Of a DNA stretch of 64,000 nucleotides, positions 12,124-25,000 are shown piece after piece. Both the position numbers and the translations under genes were made by a program. The notes beneath the pieces were generated by a model, which saw only the letters and a program-made list of their open reading frames with translations, did not search any database and was not told where the DNA came from. The DNA is from Sympetrum striolatum (taxonomy: Eukaryota > Arthropoda > Insecta > Odonata > Libellulidae). Location of the stretch: assembly GCA_947579665.1 (NCBI GenBank), contig OX388341.1:372001-436000 (forward strand), in the 5' to 3' direction. The number at the start of each line of letters is the position of its first letter. Within the stretch, counting starts at the first letter, position 1.

Positions 12124-12240
12124 GACATGGGCGCCGTTATGATTTTTGTCAGCGGCGGCGTAGGGGGAAAATGAAGCCGGCGGCGGCGGCGTAACGGCGT
12201 GAACGCTGACTGCTTAATCGTCGGCGGCGGCGTGTAAAAT
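12124..12240. repeat. CGG/GCC-rich patch
   Basis: Several short (CGG)n runs with GGCGT interruptions stand out sharply from the AT-rich surroundings. A related patch is at 16553-16645. No coding signal. Confidence 0.6.
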
Positions 12241-13688
12241 TTCGTTCGTATGCGGCAGAAAAAAAGGCGAATAACTCGAATATCTGAGAGTACATTATTA
12301 CAATTATATCATACCAATAAAGACAATGTAGAGCTATCTTGAACACGCAGCACAATGGGCTAGAATCGAAAAAAACTGGCAAAAAATCCTTTTCTTGAGT
12401 GCGGACTTTAGTACTGGCAACTCTCGAATAAATCCTGCCTATTACTACCAAATTATTTACGCTGATTTCTAACCAATTAAAATTCTACAGGTGGTCAAAA
12501 TTGACCAAAATTCACGAATAATGCCAGGTTTAGATTTTTGCAAAATTCTTCAGCCTCAAACCAAACCCAAATGAGCAGAATCATTGGGAAAAATCAATAC
12601 AGTGTTAAATAATCAAACCTTAAGCTTAATTATGATTTTTTAAGTGTTCACAGTTGAATATTTGAATTATTGCATCACTTCCATCAGATCTCTGAATTAG
12701 CTTCTGTTGGTGAAATACTCACTTCATGCAACATGTCTTTTAAGTTATATTTCTTTCTCTTTCCCTCTCTTGGACCCTCCGATTTAACGAAAACGAGCTC
12801 ACATAAGACGCTGCCTGGGAATATTGTATGCAGAACTTGAGGTATGGCAATGCGAAGTTTCAAAGTTCACACTCAAAAAATATTTCCTTATTCTTGGCCA
12901 GCATTTTTCGATTCTAGCTCGCTCTGCGCCGTAAAGGTGTTAATTTGGCAATACGTTGCTTCCCTTATTTTCACAAAAGCATGCTTCTTATAATTACGCT
13001 ACATTACTTTAAGAACGTTTAAAGAGTGGTATCACAAATTGGGCATAATAGCCAGTAGAATGTCGATCAATGGATGTAGTATTGTTGTGAATTAGTTTTA
13101 ACATCACATTTGCACCACATTTTTCAAGTATGGAATCCAGGAATAGAAGTTCAATTGAAATTTCCAGAAAATAAAAAATGTATAAATGATGAACGCAAAT
13201 CAAAACATTTAAGTTAAAACAAACTAAAAGAATAATTAGCAAATGAATGAATGAGAGGAGTATAAATAAATATATTAATAACATTCAGCAGTAGGTTACA
13301 CTCTGTCAACAAAATCTTTGCACAACGCATAGTTGTCATGGATGAATACCATTTTATTCAATCTCTGTGGCTCTGCTCTTCTTATCGTTGAGAGTGAGCC
13401 CTCATATACTAAGACTCCTCTCAATGGGAGTGCTGGTTGCGGGAATACACTATGTTCTAATAAAGATATTCAAATCGATTATAATGTTTCATAACTCTGG
13501 ATTTGACGTTTTTTTATAAATCAGAAGATGCTTCAATTATTAGGAATTGAAGTTAATCCAGGAAAATACTGTTGTACCCTATGAAGAAAATTCTCTTATT
13601 GGAGTTAACATTTTGGTTTACATATATATTCAAGATGGTTTTTATCAAAGTATTCACATAAATTATGATACGTAATGAATACACATTG
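12241..13688. other. AT-rich spacer, nothing recognised
   Basis: No exon, RNA gene or transposon terminus supported. Confidence 0.5.
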
Positions 13689-13696
13689 CTTGCCAT

Positions 13697-13978
13697 CAGG
13701 GTTGGCTTTAGACAATTGGCAGCCCCAGGCAAAATGCATTTGGCGGCCCTCCCGTTTGTAATATTACAAATTGAATAATGGTGTAAACCTGACAAAATAT
13801 AACAACAGGCTCTTTTACATTGAATAATAAACTAAATTATTAAGATTCTTTCTATCTAATTTTTTTGTGAGTTATTTGAGAGTCAATTAATAATAATAAT
13901 CTTGTTATGTAATAATTTGGCCAAAATTTGGCGGCCCCAGGCGACTGCCTAATTCGCCCTCCCATAAAGCCGGCCCTG
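13697..13978. mobile_element. hAT-type MITE, 282 bp
   Basis: Ends begin CAGGGTTGGCTTTA (left) and CAGGGCCGGCTTTA (right, complement), followed by matching subterminal blocks rich in GGCAG, GCCCCAGGC and GGCGGCCC. The flanks CTTGCCAT (13689-13696) and CTTGCCGC (13979-13986) match at 6 of 8 positions, as expected for an aged 8-bp target duplication of the hAT superfamily. There is no coding capacity. Confidence 0.8.
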
Positions 13979-13986
13979 CTTGCCGC

Positions 13987-14599
13987 TACTAAAAAGCCCA
14001 ACGTATCTCAAACGGCCCCATGTTCATAAGAGAGATTGATGCACGCAGTAGAAATATACGCGTTGAAAGAGAAAGTTAGCCTAAATTAATTTTAATATTA
14101 TACCACATGGAGATACAGTAATTGAAAGTTGTTCAGTGAAATTTAATTACAGTTAATTATCATCATATTTACAAGGAAAAATAAGAAAAGAAAAATTTAC
14201 AAAATGAAAACTTTGGAAATTCGTAGCGAATTTGTTTGTACTAGTTCTTTAAATACTCGCTCTCATTTCAAAAGCGAAGAAGTTCTTATTCTTGATAATT
14301 TGCTTCCTTTTATGATCTTTTTTCAATACTTTTAAATTTCCTGTTAAATATTCTGGGAAAATACATCCTGAAAAATTTGAAGGGAATGTCGAGAGGTTTG
14401 AGAAAAATGAGTGCAAAAAAGTAGTTGCCTACTACTTTTGGCTGTACTTCATTCATTAAAAACATCCAGCGAGATAGTATTCTGAGAAAGGACTGAATTT
14501 TATTCGTGTTATTTTAATCCCTATTTTCTATTATAAACATTCGAAAACGAACATACATTCAGGAAGTTACATCTTACGCATTGTATTGTATGAATTATA
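13987..14599. other. AT-rich spacer, nothing recognised
   Basis: No supported feature between the hAT MITE and repeat copy C. Confidence 0.5.
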
Positions 14600-15700
14600 T
14601 TATTATATACGAGTAAAATGTTGCTTGCATACTGCAAGCAGATCGACAACACTAATTTCATATCGGCATCACATCGGGACGGTCTTCAAAAGAAAGAACA
14701 GGATTGAAAATATTCTTAAAATTCACTGCAAGTTAATCGTCTAGCATCGAACCCGGGTCTTCCTGGTGAACTTACTATGCAGCACAACAGAAGATAACCA
14801 TCTCTTACTAAGTGTGAAAATTCAAGCAGAAATATTAGCTACAACTGCCTCAAACGGCATCCTACTTTTCCCTTATATTCCTTATGCGAGAAATTGTAAT
14901 GTGCTCTGGCATCAAACCCAGGAACTGCATGGTCTTATCTATTTTTTTTTCTTAAACCGAGTCTTAATATATATCTTCTATCTAAGCAAGAACTTCCTAT
15001 TATTACGATAACTGCATCAAAATAAATAATGAAAACTACCTCAATGTATTTTAAATGGGGGATATATTTAACACCCGGCATCGAACCAGGGTCTTTGTGG
15101 TAATACTTCCTATGCAGCACAACAAAAGATCATCATCTCTAACTATGTATGAAAATTCAGGCAGAAATATTAGCTGCAACTGCCTCAAACGACATCCTAC
15201 TTTTCCCATGTATTTCTTATGAGAGAAATTTTAATGTGCCAGGCATCGAACCCAGGAACAGTATGGTCTTACCTAAATATTTTTCAAAACCCTAAGCTTA
15301 ATATACATTTTCAGTATAAGCAAGAACTTCCTATCATTTCAATAAGTGCATCAAAAAAAGAATAATGAAAAACTACCTCAATGTATTTTAAATGACAGAT
15401 TTTTGCATCGTCCTAGCGTCAAACCCAGGATATTTTCCGTAAAAGTCAATTACTTTTTCAATAGATCATGACCATATATATAGGCTCCTTGAGTTTTGAT
15501 TCTCTACCTATCCGGAAAGTATTTTTTTTTAATTCCTGAAAATCAAAGCAATGCATTTAAACGGGAAAAATCGGGACTTTGGGGCCCTTTGGAATCGAAC
15601 CTATGACACTGAGGTTCAAAATCACATTTTTTCTGGTAGTTACACGTTATGGCCAATACGTCGTAAAAATTTCATTCAATTCTTCGTACCAAGAGCTTGG
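14600..15700 (+). repeat. Copy C of the B-box-like repeat family
   Basis: The head (GAGTAAAATGTTGCTTGCAT then ACTGCAAGCA) is at 14610-14641. Unit starts with GCATCGAACC or variants are near 14744, 15077 and 15414, again about 330 bp apart. It ends with the family tail, GGAATCGAACCTATGACACT then GAGGTTCAAAATCAC, at 15590-15625. Structure and sequence closely parallel copy B. Confidence 0.8.
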
Positions 15701-16260
15701 TAACGAAACCAAGTTTGCAATCGTACCTACTTTCATTACAGGGAAAAATTTGTTTTACATAATCGGTAACAATTTTTTCTGGTGACAAGAAAATCTTTAA
15801 ATTTTAAATAAAAATATATGCCGCAATATCGTGTTAAATGTTTGTGTTAGTTAAATTTATATTTTTTGAGATATCATTTTTCAAATTTGGCGCTCTGTTT
15901 GAGGGAACTTATTTATTTCTGACTGCGATAAAGTACCAAAAAGATAAAAACAAAAAATTTCTATTGCATAGTTACACATGCAATATATCAAGCTATAATT
16001 TTGTAGAACTTATTTTTCTGTGGACATTCTTGTTTAATTTTTATTCAACTCAAAACTCAAGTAACTATAATGGAAAGACCGACAATAAATAGCTTTTTCA
16101 TTTATTTAAAATTAATAACTTTGTTTACTAATTTGATATGATATGATATGATAATTTATAATTCCTTTAAAACTTATGTCTGATAATTAGAAACAAGTTT
16201 CCGCAAATTCTAAGGCAAAAAACAGCAAATATGTGAAGAAAACTATGCGTAAAGTGATAG
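15701..16260. other. AT-rich spacer, nothing recognised
   Basis: Contains a three-copy GATAT run (ATATGATATGATATGATA, 16136-16153) and nothing else supported. Confidence 0.45.
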
Positions 16261-16650
16261 CCGCCTGATTAAAGTGTACCCCGCCCGGGCAAGGCAGACT
16301 TGTCAAGTGAATGCCACCTTCTGGTGGTACTCACTGTACAGTGACTCCTGCCCGTTAAGTGCTCCACGACCCCTACACCGGCACCGATTTTGCCGGCACG
16401 TGTGCAAACGGCCTAATCGTAACACCTATCGATATCACATATAACTCAGCGCCCTCGTGGAAAGCCCGATATGTGTTCTATCAGTTCAAAGCATATCTCT
16501 TCGAACTACTTGTCAGCATATTTTCGACTGTGGGACTTTGTTTTTAAATCCAAGCCACGCTGCGCCGCCGCCGATAAAATTTCCGGCGGCGGCGTGCCCA
16601 ATATTGTCGGCACCTGGCCTAATCGGCGCGGCGCCCATCTCTACTTGCAA
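16261..16650. other. GC-rich island with CGG/GCC runs, possibly part of an unidentified repeat
   Basis: Base composition changes abruptly to GC-rich (GCCCGGGCAAGG, CCGGCACCG, then (GCC)n/(CGG)n near 16560-16600). The CGG block resembles the one at 12124-12240, suggesting a shared repeat, but no termini were found. No coding signal. Confidence 0.4.
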
Positions 16651-19600
16651 TGGTGAAGCTGCAATAAATTTCAAAACTTACAACTTGTTAGACAGCCCTA
16701 ATAATGGATTTTACATCTTACCTCTCATTGAAACTTATGGTATTCCTTCTGACATACTTTAAGTCATAATTATACATTTCATATTGTATCATTCAGATGT
16801 TAATCCGACAGATGAGATAAAGGAGAGTTTAACAATTATGTTAATGTTCCAATAATCTACGAAAACCTTTCAACTTTAGCTTCATTTAATTCCTAAGCCA
16901 AAAAAGACATAACTTTGGCTAAGTAACCTCCAGAATAAGCAATGAAGATTCTATGATACAGTTCCTGAGAAGTCTATTTTTAATAATTCATGTATATTTA
17001 ACATATCAATATAATAAATATTTCATATTTTGCTTTTACTGAAACTAGCGTTTCTCATACGAAGAATACCTGCTTCTCACAAAAACCAATCTCATTATAA
17101 ATAAAATCTTAATAAGTTGCAATAACAAAACAGTTTTGCTTAATAATCTCCACAAATGGTTCCATATCACTCCATTTTCAAAAATCTTGGCCGATCTTAC
17201 ATTAATCTCTGCAGAAATAAATGAATATTAAAGTAAATTACGAGCAACATTAAAGATTTTCAATTTAAAAGGTGCAACCAATTTTTGCATTCTTCTGACC
17301 TCAATATTAAGCAAGTAATGGATATTTTTTTTCAAAAAGTGTGATAGTGAGATATTTAGTGTAATATTTACTCTACGATTTCCCATTAAAAGTGTCTCTT
17401 AGGTAATAATATGTAATTCTAGTACTTTTAATAAGAAAACTATCGCTGCTTGTAACAACTCTAAGCCAGAAAAGTTAACCTACCTTCACATATAGCTCAA
17501 CATATTGGAATCAAATTGTAGGCCAATTAATTACATGCTTTACATGTAATACTAAACATATATAAGTAAGATTAATGGAAGTGGAATGAGCAATGTTCAA
17601 ATTCAAATGAGCAGAAATCAAATTATATTACACAGTATTCATTTGCTGCATATATTTATCTTGTTACAGCAATCTTTAATGCAAATAAGACATTTCAACT
17701 TCGAAAGAAAATTGAAAATCTTTATTTGGAAAAGTCTTTCATAAAAAACACCTCCAATGGTCGATCCTGAGAATACAATGCAACTGAATGTTATACATTT
17801 TCTTTTACTTCTGTCTCCCCCTGAAAATATGAAATGAAACTGATAATAGTAACAATGAAGTACAATTGTAACCATTGGCTCATAAAACCAAAAGTATTGA
17901 ACAACAATAACTTTGAACATGATTATGAGAGACATATTGACATCAACACATGACAAAGAAGTTTTAACAGCTTATTGTTGATTTTACACATAGACTGGCA
18001 TTTTAATTCACCAGCAAAATACAGACAATTCTCATACATGATATTTCCAAGGAAGTATGAGAAGATTTTGATAAAAACAGTTAGCAAATAACTTGGATGG
18101 AGGATGAAAAAATACGAATTGTGTAGCGAGGTTTGACTTTATTCCAGGAAAGGAGAATTGATTAATAGCATCTTTAAATGCTTACAGTGACATCTAGCTA
18201 AGAGTCAGTCCTTTAAGTTAAAATTGAGACCTCCAGAATAACTCAAATTGCATCAGAACACTTCAATCAAATTATTTGTTTGACTTTCATGGTAATTCCA
18301 GTCACAAACAGTTTTGAGAAGCAGAAAATCAAAAACTGCATACACATAAAATGACTCACAGTAAAATTATAGATAAGTACATTCCTCGCCAAATCGTGAG
18401 TACAATCACTGACTATTAAAGTTGGATAATTGAAATTTCCTTTGACCAAAAGTGTTTCCCTAAGGAAGGAAAATGCTCAGGTGATGCGTGAGGGAATTCA
18501 TACAAAAAAACTATTTCTAAAAAGTGTTAACTAAATATGAAGTTAGACTCAGATAAACCTACAATTAAAGTTTTGCAGTAAATTTCCATTCAAGTAATAA
18601 ACAAAAATTTCATAAAAAAATAATTTTCATTATTCTTTTGAAGTAATACACAGCCTTCTCGATAAAAAATAGGATCGCTGAATACAAAATGTATCTAATT
18701 TAAATTCAAGGAAGGCCAAATGTAGAATGGCAAAATAAAAACAGCACTAAAAGTTCCAATTCAATTTACCAAACTATTAGTAGTTGAACAACATGTTGCA
18801 ATTTCTCAGCAAGAAATATACCACCACAGATATGAACATTTGTACATAAAACAGCAATCTATTAGTGTCTTCTAATGGTGCATTGGATCTACAGCGTCTA
18901 ATACTAGAATTATAAGTTGCTGTTTGGGGAGGAGTGGAATCCATTCAATGACAACATTAATTACTACAATTATAAAACAAGGCAATTTGACTATATGTTG
19001 CAATGACTAGGAATGATTCACTATTGACATCTCCATTGAATGTAAGTCAGTATTCCAAAAATAATTTAATAGAAATTAAAGGAACTTTAAAGGCCAAATT
19101 ACCTAGGTCATCCTACCTAACTGCAATATTAATCCTTCCTTATTCACCTTCAAAAAAAGTCTGAAAATGAATAGCTAGGTGATTGACAACATTTACCCTG
19201 GTCTCCATAACAACTAATCTGTCAATGATCAGTATTGTATTAGCGACAACGAGAAAAGTGATATTTTTTGTCACACAATTAACACATTTCATCAAACCAA
19301 CATTTTAATCTTGGTTTGGATTACTGTTAAACAATTATAAATCCACTATCTCTATTAAACAAATATGAACACAGCAGATGAAATTGGAAAAATAAATGCA
19401 TTGTCTAGCATAGGAATGTACTTCATCCGTGCATCTGTATTTTGGAGTGACTGTACCGGAAAGGGAACAGCATATGCAGTAAACTCCCTACTCCAACAAA
19501 CAAAACACAAACGAATATCACACATTTGCGATGTTTGCGATGACAGACCGAGAATGACATCTAATGACTCTTTGACATCTCCCAAGCAACAAATAGTCAA

Positions 19601-20216
19601 TCCTTAAGAATAATTTTGGCATAGATTCCAAATAAAGAATCATTTATTCAAATTCACACCTCTTCTACTTTTGAGCTATTTTCCGTTTGACTTATCCTCC
19701 AAAATTAGAGTCAAGTAAAAATAGGCTTACATAAAAAAAATACATTTTACATCTACCATACTCAGACATTTTATTAACCAGTGTTACACTTCTCGCCGAT
19801 ACTACCATAGTTTATTTCTGTTATCTTAATGCTATGGATTCATTAAACAGCTTGGTTGGCAATTTTCCATGATTTCACGAATACCTCTTACATTTCTACC
19901 TTAAAAATTAGTTAAATAATGAAAAAACTGATAGGAGAGAATCTGAATTAATTTCACTCAAAATACCAAAACAAACACCAGTGGTGTTAAGAGAACGTAA
20001 GGGGGATGGGCTACAAATAAATTACTCTAGCAAAAATACAAAAATAAAAAGGTACATACATAATTAAATGGAGTTAACAGAATGACATTATTAATAAACT
20101 TTCAAGTTCCATGAGCAAAACAACTCCACAGTGCATTAATTATAATACAAAGGAAATATATGTAAAATCGCTTGGAAGGGAACAAACTATTCAGTGTCTG
20201 AGAGAATGAGTGACTG
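16651..20216 (-). other. Long AT-rich stretch, possible 3' UTR or spacer of the acidic membrane-protein gene
   Basis: Low-complexity AT-rich sequence, apparently free of the repeat families seen to its left. It follows the stop codon of the minus-strand gene at 20217. Several AATAAA signals occur on the minus strand (for example complement of TTTATT near 19642). No exon with splice support was found. Confidence 0.3.
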
Positions 20217-20636
20217 TCAAATACTGACGAATATTATTTCCTCATCAGAACCAACCTCGTATTCATCAGAGTGTGAAGAGAAATCTTCATCACCCGTTTC
20301 GTCGTCATCATCATCCTCTTCATCTACCTCATATTCTTCATCTTCACTATCACCAATATCTCTATCACCATTTCCATCACCACCCCTCCTATCTGGAGGA
20401 TTGTCACGCTGCCTCCTTTCATTTACTATCCCTCCTTCAATATCAATCTCTAGCTGCATTCGTACGTCTAAGACCATGAGGCCCACAAATAGGAGAAAAG
20501 GAAGCCTGAAGCGTGACTCCCAAGCTAGTTGCATTAAAAACAAAAACCCGGAGCGTATTGGTCCATCCACGTTTACAAATGATTGATGTGGCATTCCCAC
20601 CTGGTTGTCATCCGTTTCTAGAAAACGGATCCACAT
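20217..20636 (-). CDS. Predicted single-pass membrane protein with acidic C-terminal tail, 139 aa, family not recognised
   Basis: One uninterrupted frame from ATG at 20636 to the stop at 20217-20219. An in-frame TAG lies immediately upstream, in CCCTAGGCCATG, which is also a credible splice acceptor, so this could be a terminal exon. Residues 1-30 are polar (MWIRFLETDDN…). One hydrophobic segment (about 44-57, LPFLLFVGLMVLDV) or a longer hairpin from residue 30 follows. Then comes an Arg/Asp region and a tail (95-139) dominated by Asp and Glu with a terminal IIFVSI. The frame is on the strand opposite the serine-rich reading of the same DNA. It starts 371 bases from the divergent DCXR gene. 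The conserved-looking N-terminal half suggests a real gene; its function is not assignable. Confidence 0.6.
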   Translation of the reverse strand: MWIRFLETDDNQVGMPHQSFVNVDGPIRSGFLFLMQLAWESRFRLPFLLFVGLMVLDVRMQLEIDIEGGIVNERRQRDNPPDRRGGDGNGDRDIGDSEDEEYEVDEEDDDDDETGDEDFSSHSDEYEVGSDEEIIFVSI

Positions 20637-21007
20637 GGCCTAGGGAAATCGGTTTGAATTAACAACAACTAGACCATCCTTACTGATGATTTCGTAAATA
20701 CTTTAACAAACACATAGTTACCGATTGATTCCTCAGAGTGAATCACGCCACTGGAAATCATACCGTTTTACCACTTTCAAATGAAAATATATTACACTTA
20801 AATACATAGGTAGCATTTCCAACATTCATCTGGAAATGCTTGCACGTTATGTTATGCATGAATTTTGTCATGAAATCTCATAACACTTGAGGTAAGGAAA
20901 AATTAACAGATGACTAACGAAACGCACTCGACCTGAATATCCTGTATGCGAACTTTGAACCGCCAAGTGGATTTAATAGCTCGTCTCCGCCATCCGAAAC
21001 CTTAGAA
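20637..21007. promoter_or_regulatory. Divergent promoter region between the acidic membrane protein gene and DCXR
   Basis: 371 bases separate the two oppositely directed start codons, so promoters and 5' UTRs of both must lie here unless first exons are elsewhere. No TATA box was identified with confidence. Confidence 0.45.
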
Positions 21008-23480
<2,473 letters not shown>

Positions 23481-23549
23481 GTTTTACTGGAAGGATGATA
23501 TATCTCCACAAGAAGCCATTAGGATGGATTTGTAGTTACTGAGAGATGA

Positions 23550-23555
23550 AATAAA
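23550..23555 (+). terminator. Poly(A) signal AATAAA of DCXR
   Basis: First canonical signal after the DCXR stop codon (70 bases downstream). Confidence 0.65.
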
Positions 23556-23599
23556 TTTTTATGGGTAATAATTATAACAACGAGTGATATAAAAATTCC

Positions 23600-25000
23600 C
23601 AACTATATTTTTGGGACACATTGTACAAAAAAGGGAGTTAATTCATCATCAAAGCTCCCCTCCATCGTGATTTCCCCATTAAGATACCAGCAAAATCCAA
23701 CGAATAGCACTAAACAGTATTGATGGCAAATCAAATACCAATTCTCTCTTACACAATGTCATGATTGGGAAGGGAATAATTGTCACAAGGCTAATGAATC
23801 ACAGACTGTAAAAAATTATAACGCAGTTTCAAACTGGCGACAACACATGCGAATTGTGAGAACTGCCTCTTCAAATTCTGACTTTATGGTGCATAAGTGT
23901 CCATTGTTACAACAAGAGACACCATTAGTTTGCAATAAATTGATTCCTTCGAGTTGAGAGGACTTCTTAAAATAATAGTATATAAAATATCAATTCAAAA
24001 GGCAGAAATATGCAATCACATCATTTCAACAGGGTAAGGTTGAGAGATGGGGGAACACCAAGTGAATTCTAGTCGCCAGTTTACCCCCAGGACATTGAAT
24101 GAACAAGGAAGAACACTGTATCCATTAAACATTTACACGGCTTTCAGCATACATCCATACATGACACACACATACAAGCCCCAATTACACTACACTGAAG
24201 CCTCTCATACACACAGCTGGCTATAAAAAGGTGGGCTACGACCGTCCCAAGCACTTGGTACATATTGGCTCACAAAAGCCACCTTAAGCAAAAATGTGAA
24301 AGCACAATTGCGAGACCAAGAAAATAAATTTAAGAAACAAGAATGTTGCAAGCGCATTTAGTAAACACACAGGTATGTACGATACGATTTGCAACCCCCA
24401 CAGAGTGAGGACAGAGAGGAGGAATGAAGAGAGTTTCAACACTTTATAGCCCACCCAGCCAAAGAGTCCTAAGAGCTTCCTTCGTGATGAAGATCACCAG
24501 TAGAATTGGTCAAGTATGTACACTTCCTCAAAACCAATTTTTCATACTCTACCTCCAGTCCCTCACCAGAGCTTTACAGGCTATAATCATCGCTTGTTTG
24601 CTACTCAGGACAGACTTTCACATGCTTAAAAAAGAATTGGGTCTGCAAAAAATCAGAGTATAAAACCACGATATTTGAAAATAATCATTCAAATCTTCCA
24701 ACCAGTTCTTAGGTTTTCATAGCCTCTATCTGTTGGAAGCACACAGATACAGGTGGGGTAAGTCACATTCACTTTCTACTTTCCCCTTCTCAGCCGAGGT
24801 GTTAAGTTCCAGTAGTTTCAGTTACTAGGGGAATGTTCCCTGTATGCTCAGTTCTGGGCTCCATTTGGGCACATCAGGCTTTGTTAAGAACGGGTGCCAT
24901 GGGGAGGCTGTAGGGGACGGAGAGTAGCACTTCAGATTGGACGACGACGGCTGCACTTCTCTCCGAATGACGGACCTCCCAATGAGCACCCAGCTGCACC
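23600..25000 (-). other. dco: Probable 3' UTR of discs overgrown
   Basis: Lies directly after the kinase stop codon on the minus strand, up to the DCXR 3' end. It has somewhat higher GC and unique-looking sequence around 24000-25000. I did not find a canonical AATAAA on the minus strand in this interval, so the true 3' end is undetermined. Confidence 0.4.

Noticed and set aside
8340..15610. Many GGTTCGA-type B boxes suggesting tRNA genes
   Set aside because: No A box at the right distance and no cloverleaf; the cores belong to a tandem repeat.
17639..17956. 105-codon minus-strand open frame with an acceptor-like TTTTCAG
   Set aside because: Phe/Tyr/Ile-rich low-complexity translation and no partner exon; more likely untranslated or spacer sequence.
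19355..19607. Overlapping 80-codon frames on both strands
   Set aside because: They mirror one another, have no similarity and no splice support.
20194..20586. Plus-strand Ser/Pro-rich open frame of 130 codons
   Set aside because: It is the complement of the acidic tail of the minus-strand gene; poly-Ser arises from GAT/GAA codons read backwards.
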